Of a stretch of 32,353 nucleotides of DNA, positions 22,572-30,843 are shown one piece after another. The position numbers and the translations under genes were made by a program. Source of the stretch: Microbacterium sp. VKM Ac-2923 (lineage in GTDB: Bacteria; Actinomycetota; Actinomycetes; Actinomycetales; Microbacteriaceae). The stretch covers positions 1 to 32,353 of the forward strand of contig NZ_JALGRP010000017.1 of the NCBI RefSeq assembly GCF_022815605.1. The letters are read 5' to 3'. Position 1 is the first letter of the stretch; every line of letters begins with the position of its first letter. The notes beneath the pieces were generated by a model, which was not told the DNA's origin, searched no databases, and worked only from the letters and a program-made list of their open reading frames with translations.

Positions 22572-23714
22572 TCACACCGGCGGGGCGGAAACGGCGGCGT
22601 CGCGAGCGCTCGGTGTCGCACTGGAGCCACGCGGCTTCAGCTCCGGCAGCAGGAACGTGCGCTGCCGTGGTCGTGCGGGCCCGCCCGTCAGGCGCCCGAG
22701 CATCAGTTCGACGGCCACCCGCCCCACATCCTGCTTGGGAGGACGCAACGCCGTGATCGGTGGCTCCGCACTCTCCGCCACCTCGTCGTCGTAGGCCATG
22801 ATGGCGAGCCGGTCCGGCACGTCCCACCCGTTGTCCCGCGCATACTGCTGCACCAGGACCGCCTGACGGTCGGAGTGGATCAACAGTGCCGTCGTCTCGG
22901 TCGACCGGCACTGGGAGAGCAGCAGGTTGATGACGTCGTCGCGATCGTGGCCCTCCATCGCCTCCAGGGCGAGATCCTGATCCACCTGGCTCGTCAGACC
23001 GAGGTCCTGCACGGCGCGCTCCCAACCGCGACGCAGCGGAGCGGATGTGGGGGAGTCGATGGATGTCACGATCCCCACGCGCGTGTGCCCGAGGGACGCC
23101 AGATATTCGCCCGCCAGGATGCCGCCGTGGGTGTGGTCCGTCGTCGCCCATTCCAGGGATGTCAGCGCCAAGGATGACGGAGCTCGTCGTTCGGCCAGCA
23201 CGACGGGTATCGGCAGGGATGCCAGCCAATGCAGGAGGGCGATGCCGTCGGGCCCCGAGGTGTCCGGGGCGACGATCAGCCCGTGCAGGTACCCCGACTC
23301 GATCAGGGACGTGATCTGTCGGCGCTGGTCTGCCGCGGAGTAACTCGCCGCACGCAGGATGAGCTGGGAACCGCTCGTGGTCGCCGCCGCACGCGCCCCG
23401 ATGATGATCTGGGGCCAGTAGTAGGTGAGCGATGGCACCACCATCCCGATGCGGAACAGAGGCGTTTCGGCGATGGCGCCCGCGCGCGGCACCGTCGCAT
23501 CCAGTCGGCTGCGCAGCGTGGCGCCGCCGTGGACGCGAGTGAGCAGGCCTCGGTCGGCGAGGGAGGAGATGTCGCGGCGGACGGTCAACTCGGCGACGCT
23601 GAGCAGCTTGCTCAGTTCGGATACGCGAACCGAGCCGGATCGCCGGAGTTCATCCAGGATGCGCTCCTGGCGGGAGAGCCCGAACGCGGGCGATGCGGGT
23701 TTCTGCGTGTCCAT
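22572..23714 (-). CDS. DeoR-type HTH / LacI-type regulator (second copy)
   Basis: A 380-residue hybrid regulator with a winged helix at about 14-66 (RQERILDELRRSGSVRVSEL, LTVRRDISSLADRGLLTRVHGG) and a LacI-type sensor at about 90-365 (IGMVVPSLTYYWPQIIIGARAAA, LIVAPDTSGPDG, LGHTRVGIVTSIDSPTS, LAIMAYDDEVAESAEPPIT). It shares domain order and signature phrases with the regulator at 6388-7500, so they arose by duplication. The start at 23714 has GAGGAGG upstream; a GTG 7 codons earlier is less likely. It lies between the end of the main operon and the GH59-like gene and probably controls one or both. A site resembling the operator candidates overlaps its own -10, suggesting autoregulation. Confidence 0.9.
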   Translation of the reverse strand: MDTQKPASPAFGLSRQERILDELRRSGSVRVSELSKLLSVAELTVRRDISSLADRGLLTRVHGGATLRSRLDATVPRAGAIAETPLFRIGMVVPSLTYYWPQIIIGARAAATTSGSQLILRAASYSAADQRRQITSLIESGYLHGLIVAPDTSGPDGIALLHWLASLPIPVVLAERRAPSSLALTSLEWATTDHTHGGILAGEYLASLGHTRVGIVTSIDSPTSAPLRRGWERAVQDLGLTSQVDQDLALEAMEGHDRDDVINLLLSQCRSTETTALLIHSDRQAVLVQQYARDNGWDVPDRLAIMAYDDEVAESAEPPITALRPPKQDVGRVAVELMLGRLTGGPARPRQRTFLLPELKPRGSSATPSARDAAVSAPPV

Positions 23715-23738
23715 CGGACCTCCTCGTCCACCCACGTC

Positions 23739-23748
23739 GTATCGATTC
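23739..23748. promoter_or_regulatory. Possible autoregulatory site upstream of second regulator
   Basis: GTATCGATTC contains the same GTATC and GATTC arms as the sites at 9522 and 28809 but without the 5-base spacer. On the minus strand it overlaps a -10-like TAGAAT, 25 or more bases upstream of the regulator start. The similarity is suggestive only. Confidence 0.3.
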
Positions 23749-23801
23749 TAGGCAAGGACTTTCGAGAGCGGTCGGAGCGGATCGACCACGTCACCGGGAC
23801 C

Positions 23802-23840
23802 CGGGGAGGCCCTGCCGGCGACGCCGACAGGGCCTCCCCG
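23802..23840 (-). terminator. Terminator of the GH59-like gene
   Basis: CGGGGAGGCCCT (23802-23813) pairs perfectly with AGGGCCTCCCCG (23829-23840). It begins 24 bases past the stop of the minus-strand gene ending at 23865, so it isolates that gene from the regulator downstream. Confidence 0.75.
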
Positions 23841-23864
23841 TTCTTCTCGGGTGAGAGACGGTCC

Positions 23865-26800
23865 TCAGCGGCAGCTCGCCGCAGCCACATCGACCTCTTT
23901 CGCGATCTGCACCTTCTGTCCGTCGATCTCCGCGCTGGCGGTCATCGTCACCGCCTGTGCGGGGATGGATGCGGCTCGAGTGCTGAAGGCAGCCGATGCC
24001 TTCTTGGCGGGGTCGAGGGAACCGAAGTCCTTCTTGCCCCACGGAGTGGTCACCGTCACGGTCGCCGGCACGGACTCGTTGTTGGCGACCGTTGCCGTGA
24101 CGAGGACCTTCCCCGCGACGCACCGCGTGCTCATGGCCACGGTGACGTCCAGCTCGGGCTCGGGCGGGGTCACGTCGGCCACGGCGAGCCACGAGATGAC
24201 GGGCTTCTCCCCTCCGGCCCCTTCGTTGGTCACGACGTATTCGACGGTCGTGTCCTCGTCGAGGGTGAAGGTGAGCGCCGAGGTCAACGGCGTGCTCGTC
24301 GCCGACAGGGGAATGTTCCCCTTCGCCAGTTCCACGCCCTGCGCGGACACGGTGTGGTTCATCGTGCGGTTCATGCCCCACCACTCGGTGAAGCCTCCGG
24401 TCAGTGCGTAGGTGCCCGCCTCGAGGGTCAGCCGGTACGTCAGTTTCGTCGTGTCCTGGTAGAGCCCCGTCGAGAACTTGTCGTTGATGTCCGTGCTGCC
24501 CTTGACCTTCATCCCGTCAGCGACGTATCCCCACTGGGTGGGCGCGGTCGAGACCTGGTCGACCTTGTCGTTGATCACACTCGGGACGGCCTTCTTCACC
24601 GCCGTGTACTGCGGGGAATCGGCCCCGCCGGTGCCCGAGTCGATGTAGTAGACCAAGCCGGCCGGGACGACCTCGTACGATGCCACGACGCTCTGCCCGC
24701 CGTCGGAGAGGCGTCCGGACAGGACGAGCTTCGTGTACTCGCTTCGCGGTTGCGCGGCGGACGGGGCGTCCCACTGCACCGTCTTCTGAGTGCCGGCGAT
24801 CTCCACCGCCGTCGGCAGGGCGTCGTTCACCCCGAGCGCACCCTGCATGCCCACATCGCGTGGAACGCTCTGTACGAAGAGCAGGGCCAGGCGGGCGTTG
24901 TACCCGGAGGTGCCCGTCGTGCCGAACTCCACCGCGACCACGGTGTCGGTGTCGACGGTGAGGGAATGCGAGACGGTCGTCGCCGAGCCCTGCGAGACGG
25001 CGGACTTCGTGGTCGAGGACGACCCGGCCGTGACCTTCGCGTAGATGTTCGTCGTCAGTCCGGCCCGTGGTGCTTGAACGGCACCGATGTTGTAGGAGCC
25101 GGCGGGGAGCGTCAGGTAGTACGTGACGGGCTTGTTGAAGTCCGCCCCCACCCATGACGATCCCCAGTCCGCGGGGGTGCCGGCACTGACAGCGGTTGCC
25201 GTCGTGGCGTACCCCCACGTCTTGCCGGCGGTCCGGCCATCCCATTTCTGGTCGGCGCTGTCGTTGCGCAGGGAGTCGCGACTCGCCACCGCGGCGTACG
25301 CCGAGCCCGCGGCGGCACCGCTCGATCCGGAGTCGATGAAGTACTCCAGGTCGGAGGGAACAACCAGGACGCGTGCGGTGAACCGCTGGTAGACACCCGT
25401 CGACACCTTCTGGGTGGAACGCCCGGTGGCGACGAAGCTCGCCAGCTCAGCCGTTCCCGTGGCACTCGCCAGCGAGCCCTGCGTCCACGTGACCGGGACG
25501 TCGGCGCCGTTCAGCGTCAGCGTCTTCGGGAGGGCGCGCTCCTTCGAGGTGATGCTCAGAGTGCCGAGGTCGAGGACGTCGGGACTGACGTCCTTGGGCG
25601 TGAGCTGGTCGCTGGCGACCGTCAGGCGCGTCGCGATGGCCGACGCGCCCTCCGCGTCGAGGCCGAAGGCGACGGGGTCGGCGACGGCGGCGCGGGCGTC
25701 AGCCAGTGCCGCCGAGAAGACGGCCCACGACTCGGGCGTGAACTCGGCCTCCACAGCGTCGTCGACGGCATCGACGGCTTTCGCCAGCGCGGTCGTGTCG
25801 ACCTTCGCCGAGGCGGCGGTCGCTTGGATCACGCCGACCGCGTCGACGTTGAGGGAGTTGTCGTTCGCCGTGGACAGCGCGACGGTGTGCGCGCCGTTGC
25901 GGAGTCCGCGGAGCTGGAAGGTCGTTCGTTCGCTTCCCGCCGACCACGTGGGGGCGGCGACGGCGACGGGGACGCCGTCGACGGTCACGTTCAGCGTCGC
26001 GGAGCCGGGGTTGGTTCCGATGATGTCGAGCCCCGTACCGCGGAAGGCGTACGACATCGTCGCGCCCTTGGCGGTGCTCTTTGATGCGGTGCGCTGCCAC
26101 TCGAACATGCCCTGCCCGTTCACGTGGCTCCAGTTCGCGTCGAAGTCGAGCACGGGAACCGAGGTGTCGTCCCAGCTCGTCTGGTGCATGCCGTCGATGA
26201 TCGAGCTGTAGTACGGGGTGTAGCCCGGGACGGTCTCCACCTTGAGGTTGTCGAACTGGACGAAGGTGAAGCTCGACCCCAGCTGGATCCGACCGGCCGA
26301 CTGCGGCGCGGGGTCGGTGAAGGTCGAGACCTCGACCCCGTTCACGGAGGCGGTGTGTACCGATCCCGCCACCTTGACGGAGATGTTGTTCCATGTGCCG
26401 GTGCCCGTCTTGAAGGCGACGCCGGGGGTACTGGCGACCGTGCCGCTGGCGAGGGTCGCACCGAACCGCATGAACGTCCACGCCCCCGTCGGGTCCACGC
26501 GCAGCTCAGCCGCCGAGACGTTCTGACCGTTGGCGGTGCCACCCTGCTGACGTGCGCCCACCGTGGCGTACGGCGTACCGCCGGCCTCGAACAGGACATC
26601 CGTCGAGACCGTGTAGTTGGCCCAGCGCGCGTCGCCGATGGTGGTCTTCGGGTCGCCCCCGTTCCAGGCGCCGCCGTTCATGCCGGGACCGACCTGCTGG
26701 CGGAGCACGCGGCGGTGCGCGGGGTCGGTCGTCGTGACGGACTCGAACGCGCCGTTCGTGTCGTTCGTGTAGCGCGGCGTCACCCCCAGGTCCTCCGGCT

Positions 26801-28712
26801 GCGTGGCGGGGGTGCCCTCCGGCTTCGAGCGTGCTCCGCGGCTCTCCAGGAAGCTCTCGCCCGTGTCGACGAGCCGCCCGGTCGCGGGGTCGTAGCTCTG
26901 GATGTCGGCCTGTTCGGCGTACTCGAAATCGTCGGCGTACAGGACGTCGTCGTTCGTGACCCCGTTGGTGGCACCGCTGGCGTCCGTGTCGAGCACGTCC
27001 CGACCGCCGTCGGGGTCGGTGAACTCCGGGCTGGACGGGAGCGAGCTGCCGTACCCGTCCTTCGCCACGATGGATCCGTCGCCGGTGGTCGTGGCGTGGT
27101 CGAGGGTGGTGACCGTCGCGGCGGAGAAGGGCTTCACCTCCACCGTGTAGGTCGAGTTCCCGTCGGGCTGCAGCTCGGCGACCGGGACCAGGTAGTTGGC
27201 GTCGTAGGCGTCGCCGGTGTCGGCTGCGCGCGTCTCCCACACCTCGGCGGTCTTGTCCGCGCCGAGGGCGAGGTCCTTGGCCGTGACGCGGTACGTCTTG
27301 GTGAATTTGCTGTCGTTGATGATGACGGTGGAGAAGTCCGATGCGTCGGGCGCGGCGAGCGTGGTGTACGACGCCCCGCCTGCTCGGGCGCCACTCGGCG
27401 GGTTGCCGGTTCCCAGCTCACTGCCGGAGGCTTTCGGGATGGCACGCCAGATGCCCGCGGTATTGTCCTCGTTCTCCCATCCGAGGGTGGCGAACTGGGT
27501 GAAGTGCTCGATGACCGACAGGCCGCCGTCGTAGTACATCCATCCCGACCACGGCTCGCGGGCGTTGACCAACTCCTTGGAGGAGTACTGGAAACCGTCG
27601 TAGAACGACCCGATGACGGGCTGGAAGATGTTCAGCGTGCGGCGGGATGCCGTGAACCCGGTCGTCACCCAGTTGCCCATCTCGAGAGCGCTGTTCGTTC
27701 CACCGAACTGCGTGCCGACTCCTCCCTGCTCGTCGCTGTTGGTGTTGTTCGGGCGGTCGGCCGAGTTGGAGAACGTCGACTGCCCCTCCGAGTTCCAGAC
27801 CTCCTTGTCCAGCTGCTCGGCGATCTTCTTCATGTTGCCCGCGCTGTCGTCGGCGCTGGAGTAATGGAAGCCGACCACATCGACGGCGTCTCGGAGGGAG
27901 GGGTCGGCCGGAGCGGTCATCGCGTTGCCGAACGAGACGGGAGGTGTTCCGACGGTATCGGCGGCGACGGTCTCGATGGCCGTGTAGAGCGCGCGCTCCT
28001 GCTCGGACGCGAAGCCGTTGTTCGGGTCGGTGGAGCTCGCGCCCTGGAACCCGGTGGTGTCGTTGCGCAACCACCCCGAGAAGTCCTTGTAGAGCTGGAT
28101 CTCCGGGCTGGTTGTCTCGTTCGTGTCCGGGTTGATGGAATCGACCATGAAGCCGAACTCGCGGTAGGCGGCGAGGACGGTGTTCTTGAACCAGACGTAC
28201 TGCTCCTGATGGTTCGTCACCCACGTCGGGCGTTGCCAGCGGAGGATGCTGACGTGCACGTCGCCGTGGGCGACCAGCTTCGCGTCTGCCGCGAGCTGGA
28301 ACCCGGGTTCGCGCAGGACGTTGGGGTACTCGTCCCGGGAGCGCATCGTCGCGGGGTTCGGGCCCGTGGACGTGTTGCGGTCGTTGCCCATCTCGATCTT
28401 GACCGTGTTCATGATGGGGTGGTCCCCACCGAACAGCGTCTCGATCATCTCCCAGTACTTGTCGGGGTGCTGCGCCTTGTAGTCCAGCAACAGGGCGCTG
28501 GTCGAGTTGGCGGTCAGAACGCCGAAACCTTTGAACGTGAGGCCGTTGCGGTTCTGTGCGGCCGCGGCGACGTCGGCGCCGTCGATGGTCACGGAGACCG
28601 GGTCGGCGCCTGCCGCGACGGCGTTGGAAGTGGGTGCTACGAGCAATCCCATCACCACCGCGGCAGCGGCAGTCAGGGCGCAGGCGAACCGGGCGGATGA
28701 CGCTTTCGTCAT
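23865..28712 (-). CDS. Secreted GH59-like multidomain glycoside hydrolase (1615 aa)
   Basis: The protein has a Sec signal peptide at about 1-34 (MTKASS..., ending NAVAAG). The catalytic barrel (about 55-400) resembles galactocerebrosidase-type GH59: FKGFGVLTANS, MNTVKIEMGNDRNTSTG, and candidate catalytic Glu199 in INPDTNET and Glu309 in VWNSEGQST (compare the SEDFST nucleophile motif of GALC). A beta domain follows (400-540), then a lectin-like domain (about 588-828; YADDFE, TIGDARWANYTVSTDVLFE) as in GALC, a jelly-roll module (about 838-965), a FIVAR-like helical linker (970-1040), two tandem copies of an Ig-like plus (F/Y)xIDSG module (about 1045-1290 and 1295-1515), and a final Ig-like domain. 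No sortase or membrane anchor is seen. The start at 28712 has GAGGA upstream. It probably removes terminal galactose or a related sugar from the polysaccharide; specificity is unproven. Confidence 0.85.
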   Translation of the reverse strand: MTKASSARFACALTAAAAVVMGLLVAPTSNAVAAGADPVSVTIDGADVAAAAQNRNGLTFKGFGVLTANSTSALLLDYKAQHPDKYWEMIETLFGGDHPIMNTVKIEMGNDRNTSTGPNPATMRSRDEYPNVLREPGFQLAADAKLVAHGDVHVSILRWQRPTWVTNHQEQYVWFKNTVLAAYREFGFMVDSINPDTNETTSPEIQLYKDFSGWLRNDTTGFQGASSTDPNNGFASEQERALYTAIETVAADTVGTPPVSFGNAMTAPADPSLRDAVDVVGFHYSSADDSAGNMKKIAEQLDKEVWNSEGQSTFSNSADRPNNTNSDEQGGVGTQFGGTNSALEMGNWVTTGFTASRRTLNIFQPVIGSFYDGFQYSSKELVNAREPWSGWMYYDGGLSVIEHFTQFATLGWENEDNTAGIWRAIPKASGSELGTGNPPSGARAGGASYTTLAAPDASDFSTVIINDSKFTKTYRVTAKDLALGADKTAEVWETRAADTGDAYDANYLVPVAELQPDGNSTYTVEVKPFSAATVTTLDHATTTGDGSIVAKDGYGSSLPSSPEFTDPDGGRDVLDTDASGATNGVTNDDVLYADDFEYAEQADIQSYDPATGRLVDTGESFLESRGARSKPEGTPATQPEDLGVTPRYTNDTNGAFESVTTTDPAHRRVLRQQVGPGMNGGAWNGGDPKTTIGDARWANYTVSTDVLFEAGGTPYATVGARQQGGTANGQNVSAAELRVDPTGAWTFMRFGATLASGTVASTPGVAFKTGTGTWNNISVKVAGSVHTASVNGVEVSTFTDPAPQSAGRIQLGSSFTFVQFDNLKVETVPGYTPYYSSIIDGMHQTSWDDTSVPVLDFDANWSHVNGQGMFEWQRTASKSTAKGATMSYAFRGTGLDIIGTNPGSATLNVTVDGVPVAVAAPTWSAGSERTTFQLRGLRNGAHTVALSTANDNSLNVDAVGVIQATAASAKVDTTALAKAVDAVDDAVEAEFTPESWAVFSAALADARAAVADPVAFGLDAEGASAIATRLTVASDQLTPKDVSPDVLDLGTLSITSKERALPKTLTLNGADVPVTWTQGSLASATGTAELASFVATGRSTQKVSTGVYQRFTARVLVVPSDLEYFIDSGSSGAAAGSAYAAVASRDSLRNDSADQKWDGRTAGKTWGYATTATAVSAGTPADWGSSWVGADFNKPVTYYLTLPAGSYNIGAVQAPRAGLTTNIYAKVTAGSSSTTKSAVSQGSATTVSHSLTVDTDTVVAVEFGTTGTSGYNARLALLFVQSVPRDVGMQGALGVNDALPTAVEIAGTQKTVQWDAPSAAQPRSEYTKLVLSGRLSDGGQSVVASYEVVPAGLVYYIDSGTGGADSPQYTAVKKAVPSVINDKVDQVSTAPTQWGYVADGMKVKGSTDINDKFSTGLYQDTTKLTYRLTLEAGTYALTGGFTEWWGMNRTMNHTVSAQGVELAKGNIPLSATSTPLTSALTFTLDEDTTVEYVVTNEGAGGEKPVISWLAVADVTPPEPELDVTVAMSTRCVAGKVLVTATVANNESVPATVTVTTPWGKKDFGSLDPAKKASAAFSTRAASIPAQAVTMTASAEIDGQKVQIAKEVDVAAASCR

Positions 28713-28808
28713 TGGAGGTCCTCGTCGTTGAAGGAAGCCCATTCGGGGGTCGTCGGTAGCAGACCACATGTGAGCGGTATCCGGTAGAGAAACGAACTCT
28801 TTCGGGCA

Positions 28809-28823
28809 GTATCGAACCGATAC
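28809..28823. promoter_or_regulatory. Perfect palindromic operator candidate upstream of the GH59-like gene
   Basis: GTATCG-AAC-CGATAC is a perfect 6-3-6 inverted repeat, about 100 bp upstream of the GH59-like start and in the otherwise empty 286-bp gap to the divergent LCP gene. Its resemblance to the site at 9522-9536 suggests a common regulator. Confidence 0.5.
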
Positions 28824-28998
28824 GAACAACCGACCGCTCCCCGTCGCGACCGCCCAAACCGCCTCTGACCCGACGGCGCAGTCGCCCGCTGGCCCTCACG
28901 CCATTCACAGCCGCGCGTCCCTAGTATTACTGCGACCTCCGGCCCCGCCGGGGTCGACGTGGTGCCCGGCCGGTGGCATCCGTCGCGAGAGGACACGA

Positions 28999-30282
28999 GT
29001 GAGCACGACGACCACACCGCGCGGACAGCGCACCGCCGCCCGCCACGGGCGGCTGTCGTCGCCGGGCCCCTTCGCCCAGCTGTTCCGTGGACTCGCCATC
29101 GTGCTCGCCGTGCTCCTGGTCTCGGGCGGCGCCGTGTTCGCGTACGCCGCCGTCGACCTCACCCGCAGCTTCACCGCCGACGCGGTCGACCTCAAGGGGC
29201 AGCCCGCCGCGCCCCCCGACCTCGGCGAGCTGAAAGGCGGCGTCAACCTGCTGCTCATCGGCACCGACGAGTGCGAGCCCGATTTCGCGCAGCTGTTCGG
29301 AGACCGCTGCACGGGCGACGATGCCGAGGGCAATCTGAACGACGTCAACATGCTGGTCCACATCTCCGACAACCCGCGCCGGGTGACCGTGATCTCGTTC
29401 CCGCGCGACCTGATGGTCCCGATCCCGTCCTGCACCGACGAGGACGGCAACGTCAACTCCGCGATGAGCAAGCAGCAGATCAACAGTGCGTATCTCTACG
29501 GCGGTCTGTCGTGCGTCGCCGCCACGATCTCCGAACTCAGCGGCCTCGAAATCCCGTTCGCCGCGAAGGTGAGCTTTGGCGGCGTCATCAACATCACGGA
29601 TGCCATCGGCGGCGTCGACGTGTGCATCGCGAACGGCATCCAAGACCCTTACACCGGCATCGACTGGCCGGCCGGCATGCGCCAGGTGAAGGGTCTCGAC
29701 GCCCTGCAGTTCCTCCGCACCCGCCACGGCGTCGGTGACGGGGGCGACCTCGGCCGCATCTCGAATCAGCAGCAGTACATGTCGCGTCTGGCCAACAAGC
29801 TCAAGAGCCAGGAGGTGCTCTCGAACCCCGCGACGCTGTACAAGCTCGCGTCGACGGCCCTGCGCAACGTCGACCCGTCCACCTCGCTCACCAACCCCCT
29901 CACCCTGGTGCAGATCGCCTCCGCGGTGAAGGACGTCCCTTTCGACGAGATCGTCTTCATCCAATACCCGACCTACACCGACCCCGCCGATCCCAACCGC
30001 GTCGTCCCCGACGACGAGGACGCCGACACCCTGTGGGCCGCGCTCGCCGCGAACCAGCCCCTCGAGCTGTCCGGCAACCTGAGCGACGGCGACGGCGTCG
30101 TGGTCGACGAGAACGCCGCTCCCGCGCCGACGCCGGCCCCGGCGGACACGGCGACCCCCGTCCCGACCGACGGCGCTTCGTCCACCCCGGCACCGAGCTC
30201 GGACGCGATCGTGCTCCCCGACGGCATCGCCGGGCAGACCGCGGCGCAGGCGACCTGCTCCAACGGCAACGTCCGCGAGTGA
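28999..30282 (+). CDS. LytR-CpsA-Psr (LCP) family protein
   Basis: A 427-residue envelope protein. LCP enzymes transfer undecaprenyl-linked glycopolymers (teichoic acid, arabinogalactan-type or capsule) to peptidoglycan. A short cytoplasmic N-terminus is followed by one membrane helix (about 30-51). The LCP domain (about 75-300) shows GGVNLLLIGTDE, NLNDVNMLVHISDNPRRVTVISFPRDLMVPIP, INSAYLYGG, VSFGGVINITDAIGGVDVCI and LDALQFLRTRHG, with the Arg and Asp residues that bind the lipid pyrophosphate. The C-terminus has a Pro/Thr/Ala-rich linker (about 372-400) and a short Cys-containing tail. The start is GTG with GAGAGGA upstream. It is not part of the catabolic locus and looks like resident chromosome. 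A hairpin terminator follows. Confidence 0.93.
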   Translation: MSTTTTPRGQRTAARHGRLSSPGPFAQLFRGLAIVLAVLLVSGGAVFAYAAVDLTRSFTADAVDLKGQPAAPPDLGELKGGVNLLLIGTDECEPDFAQLFGDRCTGDDAEGNLNDVNMLVHISDNPRRVTVISFPRDLMVPIPSCTDEDGNVNSAMSKQQINSAYLYGGLSCVAATISELSGLEIPFAAKVSFGGVINITDAIGGVDVCIANGIQDPYTGIDWPAGMRQVKGLDALQFLRTRHGVGDGGDLGRISNQQQYMSRLANKLKSQEVLSNPATLYKLASTALRNVDPSTSLTNPLTLVQIASAVKDVPFDEIVFIQYPTYTDPADPNRVVPDDEDADTLWAALAANQPLELSGNLSDGDGVVVDENAAPAPTPAPADTATPVPTDGASSTPAPSSDAIVLPDGIAGQTAAQATCSNGNVRE

Positions 30283-30293
30283 TCGTCGGCCCT

Positions 30294-30333
30294 GTCGCCC
30301 GGCATCCGGATCGTGGTTCGGATGCCAGGCGAC
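30294..30333 (+). terminator. Hairpin terminator after the LCP gene
   Basis: GTCGCC-C-GGCATCCG (30294-30308) pairs with CGGATGCC-A-GGCGAC (30319-30333), leaving a single C/A mismatch and a 10-base loop. It begins 12 bases after the LCP stop and separates it from the tRNA gene. A -10-like TAGTAT at 30341-30346 that may serve the tRNA follows it. Confidence 0.65.
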
Positions 30334-30383
30334 GACCGGTTAGTATGGACCGGTGTGTTCGCGCCGTGAGGCATCGATCACCT

Positions 30384-30472
30384 GGAGACGTCGCATAGTT
30401 CGGCCTAGTGCACCACCCTGCTAAGGTGGAGTCCCCTCACGGGGACCGAGGGTTCAAATCCCTCCGTCTCCG
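30384..30472 (+). tRNA. tRNA-Ser (anticodon GCU)
   Basis: The acceptor stem GGAGACG pairs with CGTCTCC, followed by discriminator G. The anticodon stem CCACC/GGTGG encloses loop CTGCTAA with anticodon GCT, reading AGC/AGU. The long variable arm (GTCCCC/GGGGAC) is the class II feature of tRNA-Ser, and the T arm is GAGGG-TTCAAAT-CCCTC. The CCA end is not encoded. Confidence 0.96.
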
Positions 30473-30476
30473 CAGT

Positions 30477-30507
30477 GAGAAAGCCCCGGTTCGCCGGGGC
30501 TTTTCTC
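30477..30507 (+). terminator. Strong rho-independent terminator after tRNA-Ser
   Basis: GAGAAAGCCCCGG pairs with CCGGGGCTTTTCTC around a TTCG tetraloop, with a T-tract in the 3' arm. It directly follows the tRNA. Confidence 0.9.
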
Positions 30508-30582
30508 GTGCGGGCGCGATCCCGTCATGAATCGAGACAGCCGCGCGCGGCGACGCGGTCCGAACCCGGCGGGGAGCGACCG

Positions 30583-30843
30583 TCAGCGCCGCCGCATCTC
30601 CAGCGCAGCGAGCCCCGGCATGCCGAGCCATGAGCGTCCGTCGGGGGCGTCGACCACGGTGAGCAGGACCGCGTCACAGGCGCGGCAGCGCACCACCGTG
30701 CCCATCGCGGAGGCGTAGACCGCGGCCGTCGCGAGCAGATCCTGCAGGCCGCAGTGCGTGCAGCGGACGTCGGATGCCGTGGCATCCCACCCGAGGAGGT
30801 CGTCGAGTCGCCCGGCCAGGGCGTTGCCATCGAGCAGGGTCAT
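30583..30843 (-). CDS. DUF6510-type zinc-ribbon protein
   Basis: An 86-residue protein with two CxxC pairs (Cys28/31 in RCTHCG and Cys53/56 in RCRACD) that should bind one zinc or form a rubredoxin-like knuckle. It begins MTLLDGNALAGRLDDLLG and ends with a basic MRRR tail. This matches the small actinobacterial DUF6510 family. The ATG overlaps the stop of the reductase gene (TGATG), and the family commonly accompanies this oxidoreductase pair, so it may assist electron transfer or cofactor assembly (inference). Confidence 0.85.
   Translation of the reverse strand: MTLLDGNALAGRLDDLLGWDATASDVRCTHCGLQDLLATAAVYASAMGTVVRCRACDAVLLTVVDAPDGRSWLGMPGLAALEMRRR

Noticed and set aside
26124..28700. An 858-residue open frame antisense to the GH59-like gene.
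   Set aside because: It is a composition artefact opposite a gene with signal peptide, catalytic motifs and domain structure. Its translation is low-complexity Arg/Gly/Val.
28895..28930. Possible promoter of the LCP gene (TTCACA with TATTAC).
   Set aside because: The spacing is about 15 bases and the hexamers are weak; not strong enough to annotate.
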